Shown piece by piece: positions 42,418 through 53,152 of a stretch of DNA of 64,000 nucleotides. Each line of letters begins with the position of its first letter. The stretch's first letter is position 1. The notes beneath the pieces are model-generated. The model did no database searches, had not been told where the DNA came from, and saw only the letters and a program-made list of their open reading frames with translations. The DNA is from Acuticoccus mangrovi (GTDB lineage Bacteria > Pseudomonadota > Alphaproteobacteria > Rhizobiales > Amorphaceae): assembly GCF_016411865.1 (NCBI RefSeq), contig NZ_JAEKJA010000015.1:1-64000 (forward strand). The letters run 5' to 3'. The position numbers and the translations under genes were made by a program.

Positions 42418-43314
42418 ATGTCCGACCCTCTCGCCGAGATCATCGCCCTCCTGCACCCGCGCGCGCCGTTCTCGAAGATGGTGGAGGCCGCCGGCGCCTG
42501 GCGTGTCCGGCGGGCGGAGGTGGGGCAGGTCTACTACTGTCTGCTGCTCGCCGGCCGGGTCCGTCTGGACGTGAACGGCAAGCCGCCCGTGGAGCTGAGC
42601 GAGGGCGACTTCGTCCTGGTGCCGGCGACGCAGAATTTCGCCGTGTCGAGCGTCGATCCCGTCGCGCCGCCGGGGTTCGAAAGCCGCCCCCTCGTCCGCC
42701 CGGACGGGACCGTGCGGGTCGGCCCCGAAGACGCTCCCGTGACGGTCAGGCAGCTCGTCGGCTATTGCAGCTTCGGCTCGCCCGACGCGGGGCTGCTCGT
42801 GTCGCTTCTGCCCGACATGGCCGTGGTGCGGGGGGAGCGGCGGCTCTGCGATCTGGTGCGCCTGGTGCGGGAGGAGGCGCGGGCCGAACGCCCGGCGCGG
42901 GACGTCGTTCTGGAGCATCTGCTGCAGGTGCTTCTGATCGAGGCCCTGCGCTCCTCCACCCAGACGAGCGGAACGCCGGGGCTGCTGCGCGGCTTGGCGG
43001 ACGACCGGCTGAGCGGCCCGCTCCGCGCCCTCCATGCCGCGCCCGACAGGGCCTGGAGCGCCGCGGACCTTGCCCGCGAGGCGGGGCTGTCGCGCTCCGC
43101 CTTCTTCACGCGGTTCAACCGGGTGGTGGGGATGGCACCGATGGAATATCTCCAAAGCTGGAGGATGACGCTCGCGAAGCACCTGCTGCGCTCGGGGCGG
43201 CACGGCATCGCCGAAGTCGCCGCGCGGACCGGCTACGGCTCGGCCAGCGCCTTCAGCCTGGCGTTCTCCCGCCGCGTCGGCCAGCCCCCGGCCCGCTACG
43301 CCCGCGGCGACTGA
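42418..43314 (+). CDS. AraC-family regulator with cupin-like sensor domain
   Basis: This 298-residue regulator has an N-terminal cupin-type domain (VYYCLLLAGRVRLDVNGKPPVELSEGDFVLVPA) of the AraC_binding_6/cupin_6 kind. Its C-terminal AraC/XylS DNA-binding domain covers about residues 195-298: DLAREAGLSRSAFFTRFNRVVGMAPMEYLQSWRM for the first helix-turn-helix, then IAEVAARTGYGSASAFSLAFSRRVGQPPARYAR for the second, with the conserved PxxYxR end. Regulators of this type usually control the divergent gene, here an SDR. Confidence 0.92.
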   Translation: MSDPLAEIIALLHPRAPFSKMVEAAGAWRVRRAEVGQVYYCLLLAGRVRLDVNGKPPVELSEGDFVLVPATQNFAVSSVDPVAPPGFESRPLVRPDGTVRVGPEDAPVTVRQLVGYCSFGSPDAGLLVSLLPDMAVVRGERRLCDLVRLVREEARAERPARDVVLEHLLQVLLIEALRSSTQTSGTPGLLRGLADDRLSGPLRALHAAPDRAWSAADLAREAGLSRSAFFTRFNRVVGMAPMEYLQSWRMTLAKHLLRSGRHGIAEVAARTGYGSASAFSLAFSRRVGQPPARYARGD

Positions 43315-43551
43315 GCGAGCCCGGCCCGCGGGCGGGGCGGGTTCGACGGCACCGCAGCTCCGGCGCCGACACGGTTCTTCCCTCCGCGCCCTCCGACGAC
43401 CCTCCCCGCCAAGGTCAGAGTCATGTGATGGTGATGGCCCTCTCCCGCCGAGAGCGGCAGCCGGCGGTGCGTGACAGCGGGCCGCCGGCGCGGTGGCAGA
43501 CGGCACCCGCGCGGATGGCGCGGGCCGGGAGCGGCCATCGCGATGTTCGTC

Positions 43552-43980
43552 CTACTCGCACATGGCGTTGTGAAGCCGGTTCATCAGATCGACGGCATCT
43601 TGAACGCAAGCCGGATGGACGGCAGCCTCCAGCAAGTCCTCCACCCGCATCACCGCGGCATTTGCGGCTTCGGCCTTCAAACGCCCCTCCCCCGTCAGCC
43701 TGGCGAGCTGGCGGCGACCGTGACGAGCGTCCTGTCGCCGCTCCACCAACCCCGATCCTTCCAGCTTCGTCAGAACGCCCTGCATCGACTGGGGGGTGAT
43801 GAAGGCCCGCTCGGCAAGGTCGGCATTGGTCTGGTCCGGCCTCGCGTTCAGTTCGGCCAACACCGCGTATTGGGCAGGACTGAGCCCGAGCGGTCTGAGC
43901 GCCTCCTCCATGCGCCGATGCAGGGCATGCTGCGCCAGCTTCAGCCGGTACCCCAGCAACGGGGTCATGTCCTTGGTCAT
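43552..43980 (-). CDS. MarR-family transcriptional regulator
   Basis: This 142-residue protein (ATG 43980; a GTG at 43995 would add five residues) has the MarR winged helix: LSPAQYAVLAELNARPDQTNADLAERAFITPQSMQGVLTKLEGSGLVERRQDARHGRRQLARLTGEGR, with the acidic-basic wing DARHGRR. The flanking helices form the dimer region. A single cysteine lies near the C-terminus in HPACVQDAV and another at the penultimate residue. The gene is divergent from a VOC-family gene, with a perfect 16-bp palindrome at 44005-44020 between them, which fits repression of both genes and relief by a small ligand. Confidence 0.9.
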   Translation of the reverse strand: MTKDMTPLLGYRLKLAQHALHRRMEEALRPLGLSPAQYAVLAELNARPDQTNADLAERAFITPQSMQGVLTKLEGSGLVERRQDARHGRRQLARLTGEGRLKAEAANAAVMRVEDLLEAAVHPACVQDAVDLMNRLHNAMCE

Positions 43981-43984
43981 TGCT

Positions 43985-44020
43985 ATATCAGGCACCTTAT
44001 ATTATATCAGGATCCTGATA
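43985..44020. promoter_or_regulatory. MarR operator, perfect 16-bp palindrome
   Basis: TATCAGGATCCTGATA at 44005-44020 is its own reverse complement; a further half-site TATCAGG lies at 43986-43992. On the minus strand TATAAT directly follows the palindrome, about 20 bp before the regulator. For the VOC gene, TTGCTA (43980-43985) and TATATC are 17 bp apart across this region. Palindromes of this length and TATCxGG type suit MarR dimers. Confidence 0.7.
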
Positions 44021-44047
44021 CTACCCATCCACCCGGAGGAGGCAACC

Positions 44048-44410
44048 ATGCCCGGACTGATCGGCCCCGACTTCATCGCCCTCCAAACCGAAGACCTTCA
44101 GGCGGCCAAAGCGTTCTATGGAGACCGGCTGGGTCTGCCGGTGCTGCACGAGACGCCCGACGCTGTGGTGTTCGACAGCAAGCCCGCTCCCTTCGCGGTC
44201 CGAAAGCCCTTGGTGGATCTCGATGCGGCGCCGGGGAAGCTGGGATGGGGCATCGCCCTCTGGTTCGGCTGCGACGACGCCGATGCGACGCACGAGGCGT
44301 TGCAGGCGGCGGGCATCGCCATCGCCTTTCCGCCGAAGGACGGTCCGTTCGGCCGGTATTTCGCGTTCCGCGATCCGTTCGGCTACACGATCACGGTTCA
44401 CACCGCGTGA
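44048..44410 (+). CDS. VOC-family (glyoxalase/dioxygenase-like) protein
   Basis: This 120-residue protein has the paired beta-alpha-beta-beta-beta units of the vicinal-oxygen-chelate fold: FIALQTEDLQAAKAFYGDRLGLPVL, VFDSKPAPFAV, then LWFGCDDADATHEALQAAGIAI and FGRYFAFRDPFGYTITVH, where a late acidic metal ligand of the FxDPxG kind is replaced by the surrounding FRDPFG pattern. A first histidine ligand is not obvious, so metal binding is uncertain. Members confer resistance or break small molecules. GGAGGAGG lies just before the start. It is divergent from MarR, sharing its operator, so it is probably induced by the compound MarR senses. Confidence 0.85.
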   Translation: MPGLIGPDFIALQTEDLQAAKAFYGDRLGLPVLHETPDAVVFDSKPAPFAVRKPLVDLDAAPGKLGWGIALWFGCDDADATHEALQAAGIAIAFPPKDGPFGRYFAFRDPFGYTITVHTA

Positions 44411-45257
44411 CGACACGCTCGTGGATCCGTGTCGCGAGCCGCGCCCCCGTCAAGATCGCCGAGGTGGGTGGGTCTCGTCAGTTCCACCACGGCCGGGGGC
44501 GCCGATCCGGCGGACGGTTGTCGGCTTGAGGTGGCGTCGCCGACCATTCGCCCCGTGAACGCACGGGTGACGGCGCGCCCATTGCCGCCTTCACGGCAAG
44601 CGGCACGGCGCGTCCGGAAGCGATCCACCCTGCGGACCAGTCCGACGGCGTCCAGCCCTGGCGCTGAAATGTCGACTATCGGCTTGCGCGCGAAGCACCG
44701 ATCCCCGCTTTGCTCGGCCGGCCGTCGCTCTCCCACGCAGACCATGTTCCGTCACCGTTCGCACAAAACCGGACTGTAGCGGGACTACCGGCTGGCCGCA
44801 CGCCGCCGCTCTCGCGTCGTCCGCCCACACCACCATTTGCGGCAGCTTTTGGCCCAGAACCACCGTTCATTTTGACGTTAAGTGATCTGCGGGGCGGACA
44901 TCTCCGAATGGCGGCATTGTTCGCCAAGGAACGGCCCATTCTTCCTAACGGGCGCCGGGGCCCTCGGGGAGACGAGCTCCCTTCCGCGACTCCGACGCTA
45001 CCACCTCCGCAACCGACAGGGGGCCGCGAGCGCCGCCGCGACGAGCGCCTCGCCCACCCCGGCAAGTTCTGACGTGGTGCGGGTTTCGATGGGGCGGTCG
45101 GCGAGAATCCGCATGGTCCGGTCCTTCGGTCACTGACGCGGCGCGTAACAGCCGAACACGGTGGGATGATGAAGGCTGGGTTCGACCGAGGAGGATGCCT
45201 TCGGTTGCGGCGCGCTGCGCGGTCTGGCAACCTGTTGTCGACGTCCGGGAGCAGGCC
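44411..45257. other. Gene-poor region between VOC and AraC-type genes
   Basis: No coding frame is convincing. At about 44885-44945 the sequence (GGGGCGGACATCTCCGAATGG, in part, and GGCCCATTC) resembles the relic intergenic DNA near 9320 and 55380. The AraC-type gene's promoter was not identified. Confidence 0.4.
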
Positions 45258-46298
45258 ATGGCTGTGATCGCGCGGGACGGACGACGGGTGGCCTTTGGGG
45301 GGCGGCGGGCGGCCGATCTGTTTCGCACCGCCGAGCCGGAGGCTTCGCGCGCCGGCGTCGTCTTCGACAGCGCCGACCTGCCAGCGCGCCACCGCTACGA
45401 GGCCTTCCGCGCCTTCTGGGGTGGGCTTTACGACGTCCGTGCCCCGACAGAGCCGGCGCACGACGCACGCGCCCTCGTCAAGCTGTGGACACTGGGCGAG
45501 GTCACCTTGGGGCAGCTTCTTTTGCCGCAATGCAACAGCTTCCGCTCGGCGAGGCAGGCGAAAGCGTTTCACGGGGACGTCCTCGTCCTGCGCATTCCGA
45601 CGCAGGGGACGATGCGTTTCGTGCTCGACGGAGAGATGGCGCTGCTGCGCCCCGGCGCGGCCTATCTGTGCAACGAGATGGCGCCGTGCGCCTGCGTCCA
45701 CGGTGAGGACTTCGCTCTTTCCGTGCTGGTCGTCCCGTTCGACGCGGTCGGCTACGATCCCTACCGCCACCCGCGCATCACCACGATCCCGCTCGATACG
45801 GCGGTCGGGCGGGTGCTCATCGCCCTGGTCGAGGCGGCGTCGCGGGAGGTCGCGAGCGCGGGTCGAGAGGGGTTGTGCGCCCCGCTCATGGCTTTCCTGC
45901 GGGCGCTGCTCGCGGACCTTTATCAGGGCGGGCCCGACGAGCCGTCGGTGGAGGCGTTCCGCGCCCTTGCGATGCGGCTCTACCTCGAGGAGCACCTCTT
46001 CGACGAGACGATCGACGCCAGCACCATCGCGCGCGCCGTCGGCACCTCGCGCGCCTCGGTCTATCGGGTGTTCCAGGGCGAGGGCGGCGTGCGGCGTGCG
46101 GTCCACCGCCGGCGGCTGCGCGGGGCGCTGATGGACCTTGTGGAAAATGAGGCGGTGCGCGGTGCCATCGGCCAGGCGGCACAGCGCTGGGGCCTCATCG
46201 ACGCGAGCCGCTTCGCCAGGATGTGCCGGGCCGAGTTCGGCTACCCGCCGGGCGCCGTGATGGAGTTCCTCAAGACACCGCCGGAGACCGTCGCCTGA
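45258..46298 (+). CDS. AraC-family transcriptional regulator
   Basis: This 346-residue protein has an N-terminal sensor domain of the AraC_binding_2 type (LVKLWTLGEVTLGQLLLPQ, VLVLRIPTQGTMRFVLDGE, AYLCNEMAPCACVHGEDF) and a C-terminal AraC DNA-binding domain at about 245-340: IDASTIARAVGTSRASVYRVFQGEGGVRRAVHRRRL, then AVRGAIGQAAQRWGLIDASRFARMCRAEFGYPPGAV. ATG 45258 follows GGGAGC. A longer start at 45195 has weaker support. It lies 400 bp upstream of the RTX gene on the same strand and may control it, but no site is proven. Confidence 0.85.
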   Translation: MAVIARDGRRVAFGGRRAADLFRTAEPEASRAGVVFDSADLPARHRYEAFRAFWGGLYDVRAPTEPAHDARALVKLWTLGEVTLGQLLLPQCNSFRSARQAKAFHGDVLVLRIPTQGTMRFVLDGEMALLRPGAAYLCNEMAPCACVHGEDFALSVLVVPFDAVGYDPYRHPRITTIPLDTAVGRVLIALVEAASREVASAGREGLCAPLMAFLRALLADLYQGGPDEPSVEAFRALAMRLYLEEHLFDETIDASTIARAVGTSRASVYRVFQGEGGVRRAVHRRRLRGALMDLVENEAVRGAIGQAAQRWGLIDASRFARMCRAEFGYPPGAVMEFLKTPPETVA

Positions 46299-46376
46299 GG
46301 CGGTGGGGTGAGCGGACGGGAGTCTCACCAAATTTGAGATTCTGAACTATATTTGTCTAGTTTCCATTCTGCTATA

Positions 46377-46404
46377 GATCCGACAGTATTAGAGTGGTCG
46401 GATC
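46377..46404. promoter_or_regulatory. Inverted repeat upstream of the RTX gene
   Basis: GATCCGAC (46377-46384) and GTCGGATC (46397-46404) are perfect inverted repeats with a 12-nt spacer. The site is 73 bp after the AraC-type stop codon and about 300 bp before the RTX start. It could be a regulator site or a weak transcription end of the upstream gene; no U-tract follows. Confidence 0.45.
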
Positions 46405-46453
46405 CGTGAAATTATCTCATTTATTGCTCGTTCTTGGATCGAGAGGGTTGATC

Positions 46454-46552
46454 ATGGCGACGATCGACTATGACGAAATCATGGCGCGTAGCCGTCCGAA
46501 CAGCGCCCTCCGCACGCAGAGGCCGAAAGGCTCTGCGCCACCGGACGGCTGA
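46454..46552 (+). CDS. Possible 32-residue leader peptide
   Basis: ATG 46454 is preceded by GAGAGGG at 46441-46447, a good ribosome binding site, and encodes 32 residues starting MATIDYDEIMARSR before TGA at 46550-46552. It lies between the AraC-type gene and the RTX gene. No similarity is recognised. It may be the start of a truncated gene or a regulatory leader; translation is not proven. Confidence 0.35.
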   Translation: MATIDYDEIMARSRPNSALRTQRPKGSAPPDG

Positions 46553-46699
46553 TCGTCGCCGACGCGCAGCCCCGACGTCAGCATAGCCCTGAAACAGCAG
46601 TGAACCGACCCGGCCGGCCGCCCCGCGCCGGTCCCAAATCGTCGTGCGCCCATGCTGCGCTCAGCAACGAGAGCACGACGTTCACAGAGGGAGGCCTCG

Positions 46700-49600
46700 A
46701 TGAGCCTGGTCGCACTCAACCACACCAACGCAACCGTCTTCGGCGAGGACGACAACGCCGGCTACCCGACCAACTGGTACATCGAGTACGGCAGCGACTG
46801 GAGCTCGCTCTCCGGCAGCTACACTGGCTACGAGATCGAGCCGAGCGTCATCGCGTATTACGGCGGCAACGACCTGCTGATCGACAGCTTTCACGTCAGC
46901 TTCATCGGTGCCAGCGACGCCACCTCGGACGATTCCTTCTCCGCCCCCGGTACCGGCAGCATCGCCGCCACCGGGCCGGGCAACGACACGCTGACCGGCT
47001 CCCAGAGCGTCGACACCCTCCTCGGCGGCGACGACGACGACCACCTGACCGGCAACAACGGCAACGACCTCCTCTACGGCGACTACGCGAACAACCTCAC
47101 CGACGAATACAGGGTCGGCGAGCAGAACACCGACCTCTCCGGCGGCGACACGATCGATGGCGGCGACGGCAACGACACGCTCTACGGCAACAGCGGCGAC
47201 GACGTGCTGTCGGGCGACAACAACAACGATCACATCGAAGGAGACGACGGCGACGACTCGATCGATGGGGGTTCCGGCAACGACTACCTGTCAGGCGGCG
47301 ATGACGACGACACGCTCGACGGCAGCGACGGCAACGACACCCTCCTCGGCGGCGACGGCGACGACCTGCTGCAAGGCGGTGACGGCGCCGACAGGCTGAG
47401 CGGCGGCGACGGCAACGACCAGCTCTATGGCGGTCCGCGCGGCGACGGCTACACCGACATCCTCACCGGCGGGGCCGGGGCGGACGCCTTCTACCTCTCC
47501 TACACCGACAGCTCGTCCGGCAATACCGACGGCTTCTGGGCGAGCTTCGCCAACACGTACCTGCCGGGCATCGGCGCGTCGGCCGTCTCCGCCGGCGTCA
47601 CCGCGCTCGGCAAGACGGTGGCACCGGAGTTCTTCGACAACCCCCTCGGCGCGATGGTGCTCGGCGGCCTCTCGACCGGCCTCGGCGATTTGACCGAGGA
47701 AGGCATCGACCACCTCCTCGGCATCCACAAGTCGAGCACGCCCAAGCCGACGGGCGAAGACACCATGGTGGTCACCGACTTCGACCCGCGCGAGGACGTC
47801 CTGTTCCTCCCTACCGCGACGGGGACGACGCTCATCATCGAGGTCGTCTGGTTCGCCTCGAGCAGCGACAGCGCCGGCGGCCTCACCGGCTACGGCCTCA
47901 AATTCACCGACGGGGACGCCGACACGCTGTTCGCCGAGGTCTTCATCGATACCGACTTCCTCGCCGAGTTCGGCATCACGTCGGAATCCGAGGCGGCGAC
48001 CGACCTCATCACCGACATCGTCTCGACCTCGATCTTCCTCAACGAGGACGGCGCCTATTCGGGCCGCCAGACCGATTTGTCGGACCCCACCGCGACCGAC
48101 TTCGACAGCTCCGTCTACCCCTTCCCGACCGACCCCGACGACTATACCAGCGGCACGCTCCCCGCCGTCACCTCGACCATCGCCCTCGAGGCGCCCTCGG
48201 GCACGCAGACCCAGGTGCTCGGCGCCTTCGGGCCGCTGATCCTGCTCGGCGCCACCCACGCCAACCCCGCCTCCCTCGCCGGCACCAACTTCGGTGACCT
48301 GATCTTCCTCACCAACGACGGCTTCGCCCCCGACGATTGGGACGACGCGGGCATCGTCGAGCAGGTTTCCACCGCCTCGCTCATCCTCGGCTTCGACGGC
48401 AACGACATCATCAACGGCTCGATCGGCCAGGATGACATCAACGGCGGCGACGGCGACGACATCATCTACGGCTGGGGCGCTGACGACGCTCCCAACCGCG
48501 ACCAGCTCTACGGCGGCGACGGTGACGACACCTTGTCCTCCGCCAAGGCGCTCGGCGGGCGCGCAGCGGCCGACTTCTTCGGCGACGACGGATCCGACAC
48601 CGTCTCTTTCGCCTACTCCCGCTACACCGTCTATGCGAGCCTTGCCGAGGGCACCGGCTACAACGGCGGCGACACCGATACCGACATCTACGACTACTAC
48701 ACCTTCACCGACGTCGAGAACCTGACCGGCACCGCCCTCGACGACACCCTCGTCGGCGACGACAACGACAACGTGCTGCAAGGCAACGCCGGCAACGACA
48801 GCCTCGACGGTGGCGCGGGCACCAACACCGCCTCCTACGCCGACAACGACGGTCCGGTCGCCGTCGACCTCAGCGCAGTCACCGACGACACTGTGGCGGG
48901 CCTCGAGTACGACCTCGACGGCGACCTCATCTCGACCGACACCCTCATGGGGTTCGAGAACCTCATCGGCTCGGCCTACGCCGACACGCTCACCGGTGAC
49001 GACGACGCCAACCTCATCGCCGGCAGCGGCGAGAATGCCATGTCCTACGATCTCGGCGACAGCTTGTCGGGCGGCGCGGGCGACGACACCCTATTCGGCT
49101 ACTCCGGCGACGACTCGATCGACGGAGGCGACGACGACGACCTGATGTCGGGCGGCGACAACGACGACAGTATGACGGGCGGCGACGGCGATGACACCAT
49201 AAGCGGCGATGCCGGCGACGACACCCTTTCCGGCGGCGACGGCAGCAACACGCTCAGCTATGCCGCCAACACCGGCAAGGTCGTCGTCACCCTCTACGAC
49301 GACACCGTCACCGGCGCGAGCGAGACAAACGCCGACGAGTACGGCGCCGATGGCAGCTCGCAAGCGGACACCGTCGTCAGCAGCGACATCGCGGTGGAGT
49401 TCGACACCGTCATCGGCTCGGCCTACGACGACAGTCTCATCGGCAACGACGGCGACAACGACCTCGAAGGCGGCGACGGCGACGATACGATCTACGGCGG
49501 CGATGGCGATGGCGACGACACCGTGAGCGGTGGCGACGGCGACGATACGATCGACGGCGGCGACGGCGACGACAGCGTGAGCGGTGGCGACGGCGACGAC

Positions 49601-52600
49601 ACGATCGACGGCGGCGTCGGCGACGACACCGTGAGCGGCGGCGACGGCGACGATACGATCTACGGCAGCGACGGCGACGACACCGTGAGCGGCGGCGACG
49701 GCGACGACTCAATGGACGGCGGCGGCAACGAAGACTCGATGGTCGGCGGCGCCGGCGACGACACCGGGCGCGGCGGCGACGGCGCCGACTCAATGGCCGG
49801 CGGCGGCAACGAAGCCTCGATGGACGGCGGCGCCGGCGACGACACCATGGAGGGCTACTACGGCCTCGACACGATCTCCGGTGGCGACGGCGACGATTCG
49901 ATCTCCGGTGGCGAAGACGATGACACCATAAGCGGCGATGCCGGCGACGACACCCTTTCGGGCGGCGAAGGCACCAATACGCTCAGCTATGCCGCCAACA
50001 CCGGCAAGGTCGTCGTCACCCTCTACGACGACACCGTCACCGGCGCGAGCGAGACCAACGCCGACGAGTACGGCACTCATGGCACCTCGCTAGCGAACAC
50101 CGTCGTCAGCAGCGACATTGCGGTGGAGTTCGATACCCTCATCGGCTCCGCCTATAACGACAGGCTCACCGGCAACGGCGACGCCAACGACCTCGAAGGC
50201 GGCGACGGGGACGATACGCTCGACGGCGGCGATGGCGACGACACCCTGAGCGGTGGCGACGGCGACGACTCAATGGACGGCGGCGGCAACGAAGACTCGA
50301 TGGACGGCGGCGCCGGCGACGACACCATGGAGGGCTACTACGGCCTCGACACGATCTCCGGTGGCGACGGCGACGATTCGATCTCCGGTGGCGAAGACGA
50401 TGACACCATAAGCGGCGATGCCGGCGACGACACCCTTTCGGGCGGCGAAGGCACCAATACGCTCAGCTATGCCGCCAACACCGGCAAGGTCGTCGTCACC
50501 CTCTACGACGACACCGTCACCGGCGCGAGCGAGACCAACGCCGACGAGTACGGCACTCATGGCACCTCGCTAGCGAACACCGTCGTCAGCAGCGACATTG
50601 CGGTGGAGTTCGATACCCTCATCGGCTCCGCCTATAACGACAGGCTCACCGGCAACGGCGACGCCAACGACCTCGAAGGCGGCGACGGGGACGATACGCT
50701 CGACGGCGGCGATGGCGACGACACCCTGAGCGGTGGCGACGGCGACGACTCAATGGACGGCGGCGGCAACGAAGACTCGATGGACGGCGGCGCCGGCGAC
50801 GACACCATGGAGGGCTACTATGGCCGCGACACCATCTCCGGTGGCGACGGCGACGATTCGATCTCCGGTGTCCAAGACGATGACACCATAAGCGGCGATG
50901 CCGGCGACGACACCCTTTCGGGCGGCGAAGGCAGCAACACGCTCAGCTATGCCGCCAACACCGGCAAGGTCGTCGTCACCCTCTACGACGACACCGTCAC
51001 CGGCGCGAGCGAGACCAACGCCGACGAGTACGGCACCGATGGCAGCTCGCAAGCGGACACCGTCGTCAGCAGCGACATTGCGGTGGAGTTCGATACCCTC
51101 ATCGGCTCGGCCTACGACGACAGCCTCATCGGCAACGACGGCGACAACCTCGTCATGGGCGAAGGGGGCGACGACACGCTCGACGGTGGCACAGGGACCG
51201 ATACGCTCGAGGGCGGTGACGGCGACGACATCTTTACAATCGGGAATTCCGACGAGCTCGCGGTGATCGAAGACTTCACCCAGGGTGAAGATCTCCTCGG
51301 CCTCGCAAACGGATATACCTACGAGGATCTCACCTTCTCCGGTTCGAACATCGTCCTGACGGACAGCACGACCATCGCGACGTTGACGAATTTCGACACC
51401 ACGACGCTGACCGAGAACGACTTCGTCGCGCTCGACGCCGTCGCCGCGCCCGATCCGGTGACCGACGGCGGCCCGGCGACGTCCGGCGACGACAGTCTCC
51501 TCGGCTCGAACGAGGCCGACACGCTGAAGGGCCTCGCCGGCAACGACATCCTCGACGCCCACGACGGCGACGACGACCTCTTTGGCGATGGCGACAACGA
51601 CGTGATCGGCGCCGCCGGCGGCGACGACTTCGCCAACGGCGGCTCCGGCGACGACACCATGACGGGCGGGGCGGGCGAGGACACCGTCCTCGGCGGCTCA
51701 GGCGAGGACGTCCTCGCCGGCTGGAGCGGCGACGACCAGATGAGAGGCGGTGCGGGCGACGACCGCATGAGCGCCGGCTCCGGCGAGGACACCATGGACG
51801 GCGGCTCGGGCGACGACCAGCTCGTCGGCAATGCCGGCGACGACAGTCTCGCCGGCGGCACGGGCGACGACACCATCAAGGCCGGCACGGGCGTTGACAC
51901 CGTCAAAGCCGGCCTGGGCGACGACAGCGTCGCCGGCGGCGACGGCGACGACCGCCTCTTCGGCGACGCGGGCGCGGACGTCATCTACGGCGGCGATGGC
52001 AACGACTTCATCGTCGGCAACGCCGGCGACGACAGTCTCGCCGGCGGCACGGGCGACGACACCATCAAGGCCGGCACGGGCGATGACACCGTCAAAGCCG
52101 GCATGGGCGACGACAGCGTCGACGGCGGCGACGGCGACGACCGCCTCTTCGGCTACGCCGGCGCGGACGTCATCTACGGCGGCGATGGCAACGACTTCAT
52201 CGTCGGCAACGCCGACGACGACCTCCTCTTCGGCAACGCCGGCGACGACACGCTGCAAGGCAACGCCGGAAACGACACGCTGTGGGGCAACGCCGGAGCT
52301 GACAGCTTGGAAGGCGACGCCGGTGCCGATGTTCTCCTCGGCGGGCTCGGCGACGACGTCCTCAGCGGCGGCAGCGACGCCGACGAGCTCTCCGGCGGCG
52401 ACGGTGACGACTGGCTCGATGGCGGCGCCGGCACCGACACGCTGAAGGGTGGGGCCGGCGAGGACACCGTCCTCGGCGGCTCGGGCGAGGACGACCTCGA
52501 TGGCTGGAGTGGTGACGACCAGATGAGAGGCGGCTCGGGCGACGACCGCATGACCGGCGGCACGGGCGACGACACCATCAAGGCCGGCACGGGCGACGAC

Positions 52601-53152
52601 AGCGTCGACGGCGGTGACGGCGACGACCGCCTCTTCGGCTACGCGGGCGAGGACGTCATCCACGGCGACGATGGCGACGACTTCATCGTCGGCAACGCCG
52701 ACGACGACCTCCTCTTCGGCAATGCCGGCGACGATACGCTACAGGGCAACGCCGGCAACGACATATTGTGGGGCGACGCCGGAGCTGACAGCTTGGAAGG
52801 CGACGCCGGTGCCGATGTTCTCCTCGGTCAGCTCGGCGACGACGTCCTCAGCGGCGGCAGCAACGCCGACAAGCTCTCCGGCGGTGACGGTGACGACTGG
52901 CTCGATGGCGGCGCCGGCGCCGACACGCTGAAGGGCGGGGCCGGCAACGACGTCTTCGTGCTTGCCGCTGGCGAGGGCATCGACCGGATTCTCGACTTCA
53001 CCGCCGGTTCCGACCTCATCGGCCTCGACGACCTCGCTTACGGCGATCTCGACTTCGCCGGCAATGCCATCCTCCTCGACGGCGAAGAGCTCGCGCGGCT
53101 CGCCGGCGTCCTCACCTCGACCTTGAGCGAGACCGACTTCGTCCACCTTTGA
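46700..53152 (+). CDS. Giant RTX (hemolysin-type calcium-binding) secreted protein
   Basis: This 2150-residue acidic protein is built mostly of nine-residue RTX repeats GGxGxDxLx, which bind calcium and fold outside the cell. ATG 46700 follows GAGGGAGG. Residues 1-95 form a short N-domain; RTX blocks cover about 100-265 and 570-2090. A non-repetitive insert at about 270-565 contains a possible hydrophobic helix pair ([15 protein letters not shown]) and strands. Short [13 protein letters not shown] and [21 protein letters not shown] segments near residues 1520 and 2100 resemble serralysin-type ends, the last one being the uncleaved type I secretion signal. No cleavable signal peptide, protease or lipase motif is seen. 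No HlyB/HlyD genes adjoin it. Adhesin or matrix function is plausible. Part of the repeat array is an exact duplication. Confidence 0.9.
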   Translation: MSLVALNHTNATVFGEDDNAGYPTNWYIEYGSDWSSLSGSYTGYEIEPSVIAYYGGNDLLIDSFHVSFIGASDATSDDSFSAPGTGSIAATGPGNDTLTGSQSVDTLLGGDDDDHLTGNNGNDLLYGDYANNLTDEYRVGEQNTDLSGGDTIDGGDGNDTLYGNSGDDVLSGDNNNDHIEGDDGDDSIDGGSGNDYLSGGDDDDTLDGSDGNDTLLGGDGDDLLQGGDGADRLSGGDGNDQLYGGPRGDGYTDILTGGAGADAFYLSYTDSSSGNTDGFWASFANTYLPGIGASAVSAGVTALGKTVAPEFFDNPLGAMVLGGLSTGLGDLTEEGIDHLLGIHKSSTPKPTGEDTMVVTDFDPREDVLFLPTATGTTLIIEVVWFASSSDSAGGLTGYGLKFTDGDADTLFAEVFIDTDFLAEFGITSESEAATDLITDIVSTSIFLNEDGAYSGRQTDLSDPTATDFDSSVYPFPTDPDDYTSGTLPAVTSTIALEAPSGTQTQVLGAFGPLILLGATHANPASLAGTNFGDLIFLTNDGFAPDDWDDAGIVEQVSTASLILGFDGNDIINGSIGQDDINGGDGDDIIYGWGADDAPNRDQLYGGDGDDTLSSAKALGGRAAADFFGDDGSDTVSFAYSRYTVYASLAEGTGYNGGDTDTDIYDYYTFTDVENLTGTALDDTLVGDDNDNVLQGNAGNDSLDGGAGTNTASYADNDGPVAVDLSAVTDDTVAGLEYDLDGDLISTDTLMGFENLIGSAYADTLTGDDDANLIAGSGENAMSYDLGDSLSGGAGDDTLFGYSGDDSIDGGDDDDLMSGGDNDDSMTGGDGDDTISGDAGDDTLSGGDGSNTLSYAANTGKVVVTLYDDTVTGASETNADEYGADGSSQADTVVSSDIAVEFDTVIGSAYDDSLIGNDGDNDLEGGDGDDTIYGGDGDGDDTVSGGDGDDTIDGGDGDDSVSGGDGDDTIDGGVGDDTVSGGDGDDTIYGSDGDDTVSGGDGDDSMDGGGNEDSMVGGAGDDTGRGGDGADSMAGGGNEASMDGGAGDDTMEGYYGLDTISGGDGDDSISGGEDDDTISGDAGDDTLSGGEGTNTLSYAANTGKVVVTLYDDTVTGASETNADEYGTHGTSLANTVVSSDIAVEFDTLIGSAYNDRLTGNGDANDLEGGDGDDTLDGGDGDDTLSGGDGDDSMDGGGNEDSMDGGAGDDTMEGYYGLDTISGGDGDDSISGGEDDDTISGDAGDDTLSGGEGTNTLSYAANTGKVVVTLYDDTVTGASETNADEYGTHGTSLANTVVSSDIAVEFDTLIGSAYNDRLTGNGDANDLEGGDGDDTLDGGDGDDTLSGGDGDDSMDGGGNEDSMDGGAGDDTMEGYYGRDTISGGDGDDSISGVQDDDTISGDAGDDTLSGGEGSNTLSYAANTGKVVVTLYDDTVTGASETNADEYGTDGSSQADTVVSSDIAVEFDTLIGSAYDDSLIGNDGDNLVMGEGGDDTLDGGTGTDTLEGGDGDDIFTIGNSDELAVIEDFTQGEDLLGLANGYTYEDLTFSGSNIVLTDSTTIATLTNFDTTTLTENDFVALDAVAAPDPVTDGGPATSGDDSLLGSNEADTLKGLAGNDILDAHDGDDDLFGDGDNDVIGAAGGDDFANGGSGDDTMTGGAGEDTVLGGSGEDVLAGWSGDDQMRGGAGDDRMSAGSGEDTMDGGSGDDQLVGNAGDDSLAGGTGDDTIKAGTGVDTVKAGLGDDSVAGGDGDDRLFGDAGADVIYGGDGNDFIVGNAGDDSLAGGTGDDTIKAGTGDDTVKAGMGDDSVDGGDGDDRLFGYAGADVIYGGDGNDFIVGNADDDLLFGNAGDDTLQGNAGNDTLWGNAGADSLEGDAGADVLLGGLGDDVLSGGSDADELSGGDGDDWLDGGAGTDTLKGGAGEDTVLGGSGEDDLDGWSGDDQMRGGSGDDRMTGGTGDDTIKAGTGDDSVDGGDGDDRLFGYAGEDVIHGDDGDDFIVGNADDDLLFGNAGDDTLQGNAGNDILWGDAGADSLEGDAGADVLLGQLGDDVLSGGSNADKLSGGDGDDWLDGGAGADTLKGGAGNDVFVLAAGEGIDRILDFTAGSDLIGLDDLAYGDLDFAGNAILLDGEELARLAGVLTSTLSETDFVHL
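49816..50820 (+). repeat. Exact tandem duplication (480-bp period) inside the RTX gene
   Basis: The 525 bases 49816-50340 equal 50296-50820, giving a 480-bp period that adds exactly 160 codons. The match ends on the left at a C/A difference (49815 against 50295) and on the right at C/T (50341 against 50821). A third, diverged copy follows to about 51130 and an older one precedes at about 49190-49470. Confidence 0.9.
51838..52230 (+). repeat. Second internal tandem repeat in the RTX gene (about 189-bp period)
   Basis: The segment beginning CGACAGTCTCGCCGGCGGCA near 51840 recurs about 189 bp later with few differences, and a related block near 52205-52400 recurs about 486 bp further on. All changes keep the reading frame. 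Confidence 0.7.

Larger units (their letters stand above)
46299..46699. other. Leader region of the RTX gene
   Basis: This region is AT-rich between 46320 and 46450. It holds an 8-bp inverted repeat (46377-46404) and a possible 32-codon reading frame (46454-46552). No firm -35/-10 pair was found. Confidence 0.45.

Noticed and set aside
44676-46331. Long minus-strand frame opposite the second AraC-type gene
   Set aside because: The plus strand encodes a full AraC-type regulator; the minus frame lacks domains.
47291-48781. Long minus-strand frame opposite the RTX gene
   Set aside because: It is a Val/Ala/Glu-rich mirror of Asp/Gly-rich codons and has no independent support.
46700-53152. Dense short repeats that could suggest a CRISPR array or minisatellite
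   Set aside because: The repeats are nine-codon-based RTX repeats in one uninterrupted reading frame, with no constant repeat and unique-spacer pattern.
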